From assembly GCA_001465115.1 (NCBI GenBank), contig CP013614.1, forward strand, positions 3,100,001-3,164,000: a DNA stretch of 64,000 bases, given 5' to 3'. Source of the stretch: Enterococcus silesiacus. Its GTDB lineage: Bacteria; Bacillota; Bacilli; Lactobacillales; Enterococcaceae. The translations under genes were made by a program, and so were the position numbers. Of the stretch, positions 26,214 through 34,579 are shown piece after piece (the first letter of the stretch is position 1; each line of letters starts with the position of its first letter). The notes under the pieces were generated by a model. The model was not told the DNA's origin. It worked only from the letters and a program-made list of their open reading frames with translations, and did no database searches.

Positions 26214-27098
26214 ATGATCACAGTCAATCAACTCACAAAAACAATCAACAAAAAGACAATTTTAAAGCAAGTTTCTTTAAACGTGAATAAAGGCGAAATC
26301 ATCGCTCTAGTTGGGCCAAATGGTGCTGGAAAAACCACATTGATCAATTGCTTAACTGGCTTGATTCGCCCAACAACGGGGGAAATAAACCTCTTTGGTG
26401 CAAAACCACTGAATAAAAAAAATAAAATGAAATTAGGTGTGATGCAGCAAGAAAGCACGACGTTAGACAATGTTAAAGTCAAAGAACTACTGACACTTTT
26501 CCGTAGTTTTTACCTCAATCCGCTTTCTCTAGAGGATTTGTTAGACATAACTGGGTTAAATGAACATCAAAACACGTACACAACGAAACTATCTGGTGGG
26601 CAAAAACGCCGCCTGACATTTGGGCTATCGATTATCGGAAATCCAGAACTGCTTTTTTTAGATGAGCCGACAACGGGGATGGACGTCACCAGCCGCAAAA
26701 TTTTCTGGGAAAAAATCAATACGCTAAAAGAACAAGGCAAAACAATTATTTTAACCACTCATTATCTAGAAGAAATTGAAAAAGTTGCTACTCGAATTTT
26801 ACTGATGAAACAAGGTGAAATCGTTCATGACGGGACATTAGAAAGTATTCAGTCTGAAATGCTGCAAAACAAATTGAGCTTTCAATTACTAGACGATCAT
26901 GATGAAGCAAAACTAGCTGAGTTGCCGTATGTATCAACAATTGAACAAACAGAAAACAACGTAACGCTCTATACTTCAAACAGCGATGAAACACTTATAG
27001 AATTATTCGCAGCAGAAATTACCTTCAAAGATTTGTTGATCACCCCAGGAAGTTTAGAAACAGTCTTCAATACATTGGTCGAGGAGGAAAACAAATGA
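26214..27098 (+). CDS. ABC transporter ATP-binding protein
   Basis: 294 residues. Walker A GPNGAGKTT (34-42), signature LSGGQKRRL, Walker B LLFLDEPTTGMD and the H-loop ILTTHYLEE are intact. It belongs to the drug/lipid exporter class (CcmA-like) with a C-terminal extension (about 215-294). It overlaps the permease gene by four bases (ATGA), so the two are made together. Followed by a DesK-type kinase and NarL-type regulator, the order matches yvfRSTU of Bacillus. The cargo is unknown; membrane stress or lipid-acting compounds are plausible. Confidence 0.93.
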   Translation: MITVNQLTKTINKKTILKQVSLNVNKGEIIALVGPNGAGKTTLINCLTGLIRPTTGEINLFGAKPLNKKNKMKLGVMQQESTTLDNVKVKELLTLFRSFYLNPLSLEDLLDITGLNEHQNTYTTKLSGGQKRRLTFGLSIIGNPELLFLDEPTTGMDVTSRKIFWEKINTLKEQGKTIILTTHYLEEIEKVATRILLMKQGEIVHDGTLESIQSEMLQNKLSFQLLDDHDEAKLAELPYVSTIEQTENNVTLYTSNSDETLIELFAAEITFKDLLITPGSLETVFNTLVEEENK

Positions 27099-27847
27099 AC
27101 GCATTAGTAGTACAAACCAAAACAGATTTAAGCCGTTCTTTATTTAGAAGCAAGCCATTTATCTTTTTTTCGTTAGGAATGCCAGTCGGTTTTTATCTGC
27201 TCTTTACTAAAGTCTTTAATATGGGGGTTCCTGAAGAATATCTGGCTATTTTTTATAAAGACAGTATGATTCAAATGGCAACCTATAGCGTGATGATCAG
27301 TTCATTATTTTCCTTTTCGATGACCTTGATCGAGGATCGTAAACAAGGTGTGAAGCAGTTTTTACGCCTATCCCCTCTGCCAGAAAGTATGTATTATGTG
27401 AGTAAGATTTTAACGCAGTTTTTGATCAATAGTTTATTGTTGGTCGTTATATTTTTGGTTGGGCATTTTGTAAATGACGTTCAAATGGATTTCATGACCT
27501 GGATCACCAGTGCTGTCTGGATTTTGTATGGATGTTTACCGATCGTTTCACTAGCAACGATCGTGAGCCTAGTGAAAGATCCAAATACAGCTAGTGTACT
27601 GAATAATATGATCTTGATGCCGCTTGCGATTGCCAGTGGATTATGGTGGCCGATCGATATGTTCCCAGAAGTCGTTCAAAAAATTGCTACAGGGTTACCG
27701 ACTTTTTATGCAGCGCAAGGGGCTAAACAGTTGGCAGCAGGACAGTTACCAGATGTGAAAGGAATGTTGGTCATCTTCATTTATTTTGTAGGAATTATGG
27801 TATTATCAATATATCTGAATGGTCGTAGAGAAGAAATAAAACGTTAG
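27095..27847 (+). CDS. ABC-2 type permease
   Basis: 250 residues with six predicted membrane segments, ABC-2 family. Typical features are the N-terminal loop before the first helix, FSMTLIEDRKQGVKQFLRLSPLPESMYYVSK split around residue 75-105, and SVLNNMILMPLAIASGLWWPIDMFPEVVQ near 170-195. It forms an exporter with the ATPase upstream, with which it overlaps by four bases. Substrate not evident from sequence. Confidence 0.9.
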   Translation: MNALVVQTKTDLSRSLFRSKPFIFFSLGMPVGFYLLFTKVFNMGVPEEYLAIFYKDSMIQMATYSVMISSLFSFSMTLIEDRKQGVKQFLRLSPLPESMYYVSKILTQFLINSLLLVVIFLVGHFVNDVQMDFMTWITSAVWILYGCLPIVSLATIVSLVKDPNTASVLNNMILMPLAIASGLWWPIDMFPEVVQKIATGLPTFYAAQGAKQLAAGQLPDVKGMLVIFIYFVGIMVLSIYLNGRREEIKR

Positions 27848-27856
27848 GGGTAAGTT

Positions 27857-28975
27857 ATGATAGGGAAGTTTAGGTTGTATCCGAAAGAGGATGGTTTTGT
27901 TTCATTTATTTGGTTGATTTTTATTTTGATTCCGATTATCGCGATGTTTCCATATGATAATTTTGATAAACAGTTAGCATTGTTCACTTTGGGGATTTTT
28001 GTTGTGACCTACCGAAATTGTTTATTTAATGGGAAATGGTTTCCGTTTTGGATGGCGTTGATGTATGGGATATCGCTCTTTTATACGATCTACTTTGGGT
28101 ATATCTACTTGTTTATTTATCCAGCGTGGATGATTGGTTTTGTCCCGATGAAAAAACATGTGTTTAAGTATTATTATATTGCGTTATTATGTACGCTGAC
28201 GCCGGTGCCGTTTAGTTTAAGCCACTTGCCGGAATATATGGCTCAAGATTTAAAAATCACGATTTTTGTTTATGGCTTTTTTATCTGTGCAGCACCTTTT
28301 GCGGGTCGTTCGATTCGTAAACAAGCTGAATTACGTAAACAAATGTATCAATCTACGCAACGGATGGAATATGTGATCAAACAAGAGGAACGTTACCGAA
28401 TCGCTAGAGATTTGCATGATACATTAGGACAGTCGTTGTCGATCATGACGATCAAAACAGAGCTGGCAGGGAAGTTGGTAGACAAAGATCGTGAGCTGGC
28501 TAAAAGAGAAATCGCAGAGGTCGCAGAAACGTCAAGAGGTACCTTACAAACGGTACGGGAAATTGTTTCAAGTATGCGTCATGTGTTGATTGCTGAAGAA
28601 ATGATTATGATTGAAAAAAGCCTGCGGACTGCGAAAATTATTTTATCCACAGAGGGCGAAGAGTTAACAGGAGAGCTTGCCACGGACATTCAAAATACAC
28701 TGAGTTATTGTTTACGGGAAAGTGTCACAAATGTGATTCGTCATAGCAAAGCGAGTCATTGCAGGATTATTATAGAAAAAAATGCTACTCATTACAGGTT
28801 CACAGTCGAAGATGATGGTCGCGGAATGAAAGATTCTGTGTATGGTAATGGATTAACAGGATTAAGCGAGCGCATCGAAAGTATCTGTGGAAAACTCGAA
28901 TTTACGCAAAAAAATGGGATGAAGATACTATTCACAGTACCTGTGGATAAAAAAGAGGAGACGATCAATGATTAA
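27857..28975 (+). CDS. Sensor histidine kinase, DesK/NarX-type (HisKA_3)
   Basis: 372 residues. Five or so N-terminal membrane helices (about 12-150) with short loops act as an intramembrane sensor as in DesK. A coiled linker (155-180) leads to the HisKA_3 dimerisation motif RIARDLHDTLGQSLS with the phospho-acceptor His187. The HATPase domain carries ESVTNVIRHSKAS (N box) and VEDDGRGM, then GLTGLSERI. It phosphorylates the response regulator encoded next, with which it overlaps by eight bases. The lack of an extracellular domain suggests it senses membrane state or the partner ABC exporter. Confidence 0.93.
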   Translation: MIGKFRLYPKEDGFVSFIWLIFILIPIIAMFPYDNFDKQLALFTLGIFVVTYRNCLFNGKWFPFWMALMYGISLFYTIYFGYIYLFIYPAWMIGFVPMKKHVFKYYYIALLCTLTPVPFSLSHLPEYMAQDLKITIFVYGFFICAAPFAGRSIRKQAELRKQMYQSTQRMEYVIKQEERYRIARDLHDTLGQSLSIMTIKTELAGKLVDKDRELAKREIAEVAETSRGTLQTVREIVSSMRHVLIAEEMIMIEKSLRTAKIILSTEGEELTGELATDIQNTLSYCLRESVTNVIRHSKASHCRIIIEKNATHYRFTVEDDGRGMKDSVYGNGLTGLSERIESICGKLEFTQKNGMKILFTVPVDKKEETIND

Positions 28976-29567
28976 ATTAATTATCGTAGAAGACCAAGGA
29001 TTATTGTCTTCAGCTTTAGCAACGATTTTAGGTTTAGAGGATGATTTGGAGGTGGTAGGGATTGCTAAAAATGGGGTGGAAGCATTAGCATTGATCGAAA
29101 AGCATCAACCAGATATTTGCTTGACAGATATCGAAATGCCATTGAAAACAGGTTTGGATCTAGCAGAAGAATTACAGCATCAGAAACAAAAGGTGATCAT
29201 TTTAACCACTTTTGCTAGAGAAGGTTATTTTGAGCGTGCAGTAAAAGCTGATGTATCAGGCTATTTGTTAAAAGACACACCGACAGATGAGCTGATTGGC
29301 AATATTCGTGCGGTGATGAAAGGGAAAAAGTTTTATTCACCAGAGCTTGTAACGGGGTTATTTTCACAACAAGAAAATCCGTTGACGGAGCGGGAACAAG
29401 AAGTTTTACTGGCAGTTGGGGATGGTTTGTCGTCTAAAGAAATTGCTGAGAAATTATTTTTAACTAGTGGAACGGTCCGAAATTATATGTCAGAGATTTT
29501 GAATAAACTGAATGCAAAAAATCGGATCGAAGCGGTAAGTGTGGCAAAGGAAAAAGGCTGGATTTAA
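28968..29567 (+). CDS. Response regulator, NarL/LuxR family (DesR-like)
   Basis: 199 residues: receiver domain 1-120 with acidic pair Glu8/Asp9, phospho-acceptor Asp54 (CLTDIEMPLK), and Lys in YLLKDTP; LuxR-type HTH 135-199 (LTEREQEVLLAVGDGLSSKEIAEKLFLTSGTVRNYMSEIL). It is co-translated with the kinase. The paired repeats at 26121-26160 upstream of the ABC genes are its likely target, giving positive control of its own four-gene operon. Confidence 0.93.
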   Translation: MIKLIIVEDQGLLSSALATILGLEDDLEVVGIAKNGVEALALIEKHQPDICLTDIEMPLKTGLDLAEELQHQKQKVIILTTFAREGYFERAVKADVSGYLLKDTPTDELIGNIRAVMKGKKFYSPELVTGLFSQQENPLTEREQEVLLAVGDGLSSKEIAEKLFLTSGTVRNYMSEILNKLNAKNRIEAVSVAKEKGWI

Positions 29568-29575
29568 ACGAAAAA

Positions 29576-29620
29576 GATAAGCGTGAAACAAAGCGAAAAA
29601 CTCGTTTTGTATCACGCTTT
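29576..29620. terminator. Bidirectional terminator
   Basis: AAGCGTGA-aa-CAAA ... TTTTG-ta-TCACGCTT followed by T-run; an A-rich 5' flank serves the convergent Mga-like gene. Confidence 0.8.
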
Positions 29621-29624
29621 TTTT

Positions 29625-31070
29625 CTATTCAGGAGTGATCTTTTCTAGCTCAAATTTCCGTAGTTTAACGACTAAATTAGCAAATTTTGACCAATTAGCG
29701 GGTGTAGGTGGCTGTTTCCAAATGATCTGCTGGCAATTTGCTTCTTGCAGCCGATAATCTGATAAAAAAATGTGAGTGTCATTATTAAATTTTTCTTGAA
29801 AGGCAATATTTAAATCACGGAAACGTTTCAAACTTTGGCGAATATATTCTGTATAAGCGGCACCAGATGAGAAATCTACATAAATATTAATCGGTTTTCC
29901 GAATTGTGACGGCTCAAGAAGAGACAATATGGTAAACATAATATCATAATAAAGCTTCGTTTGGTTTCGTTGTGAAAGTTCCAATGATAAAAGAAAATGG
30001 TCTTTTCGAGTGAAATTTAAAATCAAGTTATGCACAGGCGCATAGACATCTGCAAAATAGCTATGCGTAGTTGTTTCTATAAAGGTAGTGTAACTTTGTT
30101 TAAAAGTAGATAATCCCAAAATTTTTTTGAAAAATGAATCATACAATTGTTTCTGTTGCGAATTGCTTATTTGAAACTGAGTTGTTAACTGCTTGATTAA
30201 GCGTTTTGTTGCTTCTTGACTCTGAGTAAAAAGGGTTTGATCAAAACGCAATTCGACATCAAAAATATCCGTAATAAATAAGAAAAGTAGCAAATAATTA
30301 CTTTCTTTAAAGTTGTCTGAAATTGGAATTTCAGATGTATGAAGAGCTTGTTCAATCATAACTAACTGCCGACCAAAGACTTGTTGTGTTTTAGCACTGC
30401 TAGAACACAGAGTCTCTTTCAAAAGGTGCCGACTTCTTATGCGTATTTGAACTATATGAATAAATAAAGCCAATTTTTCCTTCTGAAAAAAGCTTAGATC
30501 TAAGTTGAAATAAGTGAGTAGCTGTTGTAGTAGTTGTTGCGCCTCTTTGTCGTTTTCTTTTGAAAAAGGATATTTCTTACCAAAATAAAAGTACGCTACT
30601 ATATCGAAAATAAGAGACCGAATGTTCATTTCGTTACCAGTTAGTTTATTTTTTTTAATGAAGATTTGCTCTTTTTCTAAACAGGCGACAACTTTTCCCC
30701 GGATCTGATAGAGCGTCGTTCTGGCTATATGCTGCTCCTCTTGAAATCTTTTTATGGTTTTTTCTTCAACTAATACCTCTATAAAAAAACGAAATTTTAA
30801 GGATCGCTGAATATAATCATATTGAACTGATTGAATCAGATCATTTGATACGGACTGATAGAACAATTCATCATAACTATTTTCATGGATTTTCAATTCT
30901 GGATAGGCGGCATTTAACTCGGTGATATATTTATCTAATAAGAATTTAGATAGACCAGTTAATTCTATTAACTTTTTTTTCGTTAGAAATTGTTCATTAT
31001 AGTGTTGCAAAGTCATAAGCAACTCTAACTTATCATAGTCTTCGTCATCTAAAAAATTTAAGTATTTCAC
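29625..31070 (-). CDS. Mga-like transcriptional regulator
   Basis: 481 residues of the Mga/AtxA-like virulence regulator type. Two N-terminal helix-turn-helix regions are visible (about 20-55, TKKKLIELTGLSKFLLDKYITELN; about 95-135, KTIKRFQEEQHIARTTLYQIRGKV), followed by a long helical region with PRD-like character and a C-terminal EIIB-like segment (about 370-470, KPINIYVDFSSGAAYTEYIRQSL). It points away from the WxL operon and is separated from it by a 663-base gap, so it is a candidate activator of that operon. Similar to the regulator at 48528. Target genes are inferred. Confidence 0.78.
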   Translation of the reverse strand: MKYLNFLDDEDYDKLELLMTLQHYNEQFLTKKKLIELTGLSKFLLDKYITELNAAYPELKIHENSYDELFYQSVSNDLIQSVQYDYIQRSLKFRFFIEVLVEEKTIKRFQEEQHIARTTLYQIRGKVVACLEKEQIFIKKNKLTGNEMNIRSLIFDIVAYFYFGKKYPFSKENDKEAQQLLQQLLTYFNLDLSFFQKEKLALFIHIVQIRIRSRHLLKETLCSSSAKTQQVFGRQLVMIEQALHTSEIPISDNFKESNYLLLFLFITDIFDVELRFDQTLFTQSQEATKRLIKQLTTQFQISNSQQKQLYDSFFKKILGLSTFKQSYTTFIETTTHSYFADVYAPVHNLILNFTRKDHFLLSLELSQRNQTKLYYDIMFTILSLLEPSQFGKPINIYVDFSSGAAYTEYIRQSLKRFRDLNIAFQEKFNNDTHIFLSDYRLQEANCQQIIWKQPPTPANWSKFANLVVKLRKFELEKITPE

Positions 31071-31733
31071 GTATTCTCACCCCAAGATCAACTGTCAATT
31101 TGACTTATTTTTATATTTCTTTATTTCTTCTATTACATTTGAGCTATTGTTTCATGGCGCTTATATAGAGTAAAGCAGTTAAATTATTACTTGAACGCAG
31201 AGCATGACTAAGTTTTGCTAGATGGAATGTTAGAACTGAGAAATTAGTGAAAGTTCTTGTTTATTCGATATTTTTCTAATAAAAATCATGTTTCATATTG
31301 CTGAAAAATGAATTTATCTACATTAATGAAAAAAATACTGATGATTATTCCCGTTTATTTAATTTGTTATTTAATTAATGATTATAATGAATTAATGATA
31401 GTTGAATATCGTCTGAACCTTCCTGTTTTGAGATGAAAAAGATCTATTAGCAATACTAGTTAGTTTATCTAATGAGAAGCTAACTAATATATTACACTTT
31501 TAACGCTGGAACAGCTATAGATTCTTTTGGTTTTTGTCTTTATTTTTATTTATTACCAAAATATGACGGATTTTTTAAAAAATAAGGAAAAAAATTTGGG
31601 TTTGATGGTTGAAATATATTTGAAACTGAAAGAACATTAAAGGAGTGCGAATTAATCTTTTTTTAAAGTTTTTTTAGTTATTTAATGATAAATATTTAAA
31701 CTGCATAATGATCAATGAATAGGAGGGGATGCT
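31071..31733. other. AT-rich intergenic region before WxL operon 1
   Basis: 663 bases, very AT-rich, with no convincing gene. It contains a 10-mer direct repeat AATTAATGAT (31373-31382 and 31390-31399, offset 17 bp) and a small inverted pair TAGTTAG/CTAACTA near 31465-31495. Likely it holds the divergent promoters of the Mga-like gene and the WxL operon. Length and composition fit a region bound by Mga-type or nucleoid proteins, but this is inference. Confidence 0.5.
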
Positions 31734-32417
31734 ATGAAGATAGGACTAATTGATTCAGAAAAAAAGATCAGTCAGTCAGCTTTTACATATCAAGCCTTTA
31801 CTTACATACTAGATAGTAAAGAAGTGGTTAAAGAAGGCGATCTGACAGATATTGATGCCCTAATCATTTGTAAAAATCAGTCGTTTGATGTTGGGAAAAT
31901 TTGCGAATGGGTAATGAAAGCCAAGCGATATAGAAATATTCCAATATGGATAATCATGTCAGAAGAACAGTTGGAAGAAAAATATATTTATCTGCAATTA
32001 GGCGTTTGTGGAATCTTTGTAACTGATCACATCGCAGAGGAAATATACTTGTCGATTGGTAATAGCTTAAACACTATAAACGTACAACCGCAAACTGAAT
32101 TAGGAGAGAAGCCGTTCATCCAGTTAAATCCGTTAATGTTGAGTTTAACAGTTGGAGAAAAGAGTGTTTCACTGACAAAATTGGAGTATTCCTTACTAGC
32201 GATTCTTTATGAAAATAAAGAGAATGTCTGCACTTATGAGTTGCTTAGTGAAACTTTTTTAATGAAACTGCCGAATATGTCTCATGAGCAAAGACAAGGT
32301 AGAGTTGCCAACATCATTTGTAAAATTCGGGCGAAGTTAGCTCTGGTGGATAAGAAGATGTCACATTTGATCAAAACAGTACGATCAGTCGGTTATATGT
32401 TGATTTTAGCAGAGTAA
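31734..32417 (+). CDS. OmpR-type winged-helix regulator with degenerate receiver
   Basis: 227 residues. The C-terminal half (about 125-225) is an OmpR/PhoB winged helix (SLTKLEYSLLAILYENKENVCTYELL, ANIICKIRAKLALVDKKMSHLIKTVRSVGYML). The N-terminal half keeps the receiver-like alternation, but LIICKNQ stands where a phospho-aspartate is expected, and no partner kinase is nearby. It is probably phosphorylation-independent. It lies 78 bases upstream of the WxL operon and is most likely its dedicated regulator. The start ATG follows GGAGGGGATGCT. Confidence 0.78.
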   Translation: MKIGLIDSEKKISQSAFTYQAFTYILDSKEVVKEGDLTDIDALIICKNQSFDVGKICEWVMKAKRYRNIPIWIIMSEEQLEEKYIYLQLGVCGIFVTDHIAEEIYLSIGNSLNTINVQPQTELGEKPFIQLNPLMLSLTVGEKSVSLTKLEYSLLAILYENKENVCTYELLSETFLMKLPNMSHEQRQGRVANIICKIRAKLALVDKKMSHLIKTVRSVGYMLILAE

Positions 32418-32495
32418 AATTGCCCAGATTCTAATGGTTAGAGGGGGTGATTCATGTAGAAAAAGTCGTGTACTTAGAAAAGAGGGGAGGCAACC

Positions 32496-32774
32496 ATGAA
32501 AAAATTAATTTTGTCTAGTATGTGCTTGTTTTTCCTAGCTATCGCATTTTTTGGTACAACTGTGCAAGCCTCTGAGAAAACACAATCAGAGATTACGTTT
32601 ATTCAAGGAGACAAGGAAAATATAGACCTTATTGAGACTATTAATGGAAATATCCAAGGAATCTTCCCTTCTACAGGAGAACGGCACACGTTATATTTAG
32701 TCATTATTGGGATTTGTCTTTTGAGCTTACTCTTTTTAGGGGTTCAATTGAAAAATAAAAAAATACGAAAGTAG
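32496..32774 (+). CDS. Small sortase-anchored protein with FPSTG signal (WxL operon 1)
   Basis: 92 residues: signal peptide (about 1-26), a short exposed stretch of about 30 residues, then a sorting signal FPSTGE, a hydrophobic segment (LYLVIIGICLLSLLFLG) and a basic tail (KNKKIRK). FPSTG departs from the usual LPxTG at the first position. Small LPxTG proteins of this type are standard members of WxL operons; in both operons here one sits next to a short WxL protein. Function unknown; probably attached to peptidoglycan by sortase. Confidence 0.82.
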   Translation: MKKLILSSMCLFFLAIAFFGTTVQASEKTQSEITFIQGDKENIDLIETINGNIQGIFPSTGERHTLYLVIIGICLLSLLFLGVQLKNKKIRK

Positions 32775-32783
32775 GAATAAAAA

Positions 32784-33626
32784 ATGAAAAAGAAAATACT
32801 TGCAAGTTTAGTGTTAAGCGGTTTGTTTGTTAGCTACTCACCAGTAACTACACACGCAGATGAGGATGCTGCAAAAACAAAAGCTGAAACAGAGTTTACA
32901 GCAGGAGACCGTCCCGACCCATCAAAACCAGAAGAAGGGCCAAAAGATCCTAGCCCATTAGATCCAGACCCAGATCCGACAGATCCAACGAAACCAAAAC
33001 CACTACCAGAAGTAAATAACGTCTATGTGACTCATTTACCGGACATTTCATTTGGCTCAAATAAGACAGATTTGAAGACGACTGAATACGAAGCTTTAAC
33101 TGAAAAAAGAACAAAGGGACAAGGAGCTGAGACCTTTTACATGCCTCACTCTGTTCAAGTAGCGGATTTATCGGGGAACAGTGAAACAAAATGGAAATTA
33201 AGTGTCCAACAAGATGACGTATTTAAAACGAGTGGTAGCACACCTAAAAAATTAGACAACTCTCGCATTAGAATTTATGGAAATACCTTGACAAGTACAG
33301 CGTATGCAGTAGCAGATTTAGCAAATAAGGTTTCTGGGATTGCACTGGGTGAGAAAGATGAATTTGGTGAGTTTTCGACGATTCCAGTCAAAAATGACAC
33401 ACAAGACGAATTAGTAGTGTTAGAAAACAAAACAGCTGGTTTCACATTGAACTCATATACTTCTTCTATTTTTAGAAATAGTTATGTTGAGGGAAATTAT
33501 GATGCGACTAAGACACCTACAGAGGCTCGTTATGAAGGGGTCAAGTTAAATGTACCTGCAAGCGACCAATCACAAGTTGCAACCTATTCCGCTGATTTGA
33601 CTTGGACATTGACTGTAGAACCATAA
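32784..33626 (+). CDS. WxL domain surface protein
   Basis: 280 residues: signal peptide (about 1-25), a proline/aspartate-rich spacer (about 40-72, KPEEGPKDPSPLDPDPDPTD), then a WxL domain with both motifs, TKWKLSV near residue 133 and LTWTLTVEP at the very end. WxL domains bind peptidoglycan non-covalently and hold the protein on the cell surface. The next gene is a paralogue. The ribosome binding site is weak (TAGGAAT), and the gene starts nine bases after the previous stop, suggesting coupling. Confidence 0.93.
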   Translation: MKKKILASLVLSGLFVSYSPVTTHADEDAAKTKAETEFTAGDRPDPSKPEEGPKDPSPLDPDPDPTDPTKPKPLPEVNNVYVTHLPDISFGSNKTDLKTTEYEALTEKRTKGQGAETFYMPHSVQVADLSGNSETKWKLSVQQDDVFKTSGSTPKKLDNSRIRIYGNTLTSTAYAVADLANKVSGIALGEKDEFGEFSTIPVKNDTQDELVVLENKTAGFTLNSYTSSIFRNSYVEGNYDATKTPTEARYEGVKLNVPASDQSQVATYSADLTWTLTVEP

Positions 33627-33688
33627 AAATCGAAATCGTTAAATAGAAAAGTAGATCAAATAAGTATCGAGGACAAGGAGCGAAAAAA

Positions 33689-34507
33689 ATGAAAACAACA
33701 ATAAAAAGAATTTTAGGACTCAGTTTAGTGACAGCGGGAATCTTAAGCTTAAGCGCACCTACTTCTGCTGAGGCAGAACCAGTACAAACAGATGGGAAAG
33801 CATCGTTTATGCCTCAAACCGGTGCAATCAATACGATCAAACCAGGTACAGATGAAAAAATCGAAGTTGAAGGTGGAGAGGGCAATCGAGTAACCGTTGA
33901 AAATATTCAATTGATGCATGTCCCTAATTTTGATTTTGGCAAGAATGAAACAAGTGTAGACACTAAAAATTATGATGCGATCTATGAGCGTTATAACAAA
34001 GCAGGCGATGCAACAAAATATGCTATTCCGCACTTCGTACAAGTCGGAGATGTTTCTGGTGTTCAAGGAACAGCGTGGGCTGTGACGGTTGAGCAAGAAG
34101 CATTGTTTAAAGAAAATGGCGGTCATTTGTTGAAAGCATCTAGAGTTAACCTTTATAACCAAACATTGACTAATAATGTTCAAACAGGAAATGTGGCTGA
34201 TGTCGTTACAGGATTAACGATTCCAAGCGAGGGTTCAGTTCAAGTTCCTGTAAAAGGGGTCGATACAACAGGAAGTGTCGCTGTACTAACATCCAAAGCC
34301 GGTAAGACCGACCAAACAACAACAAATGGAACAATTAGTTCGGTTGTTTTCCGAAAAGATTACGAAGAATCGAACTACGGAAAGGTAGATTCACCAGCCG
34401 TAACAGATAAAAATACAGATGTGAAACTAAATGTACCGCAAAGCGATGGTGTACAAGCTACAGCTTACGGGGCTAAATTAAATTGGACCTTAACGGTCGG
34501 ACCGTAA
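33689..34507 (+). CDS. WxL domain surface protein
   Basis: 272 residues: signal peptide (about 1-29, ILGLSLVTAGILSLSAPTSAEA), a short variable region, then a WxL domain from about residue 70 (VENIQLMHVPNFDFGKNETSV) with TAWAVTVEQ and the terminal LNWTLTVGP. It is similar to the preceding protein in layout and length, so the pair looks like a tandem duplication that has diverged. An attenuator-like hairpin follows it at 34529. Confidence 0.93.
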   Translation: MKTTIKRILGLSLVTAGILSLSAPTSAEAEPVQTDGKASFMPQTGAINTIKPGTDEKIEVEGGEGNRVTVENIQLMHVPNFDFGKNETSVDTKNYDAIYERYNKAGDATKYAIPHFVQVGDVSGVQGTAWAVTVEQEALFKENGGHLLKASRVNLYNQTLTNNVQTGNVADVVTGLTIPSEGSVQVPVKGVDTTGSVAVLTSKAGKTDQTTTNGTISSVVFRKDYEESNYGKVDSPAVTDKNTDVKLNVPQSDGVQATAYGAKLNWTLTVGP

Positions 34508-34528
34508 AATCCAGTTTTTGTTGGTGGA

Positions 34529-34555
34529 AAGTTCCGCTTGTAGGAACTTTTTACC
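34529..34555 (+). terminator. Intra-operon attenuator or terminator hairpin
   Basis: AAAGTTCC-gcttgta-GGAACTTTTT lies between the second WxL gene and the DUF916 gene. A weak terminator here would make the abundant WxL proteins in excess over the anchor proteins. Confidence 0.55.
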
Positions 34556-34579
34556 AATTTTGTTAGAAAGGAAAAATGT

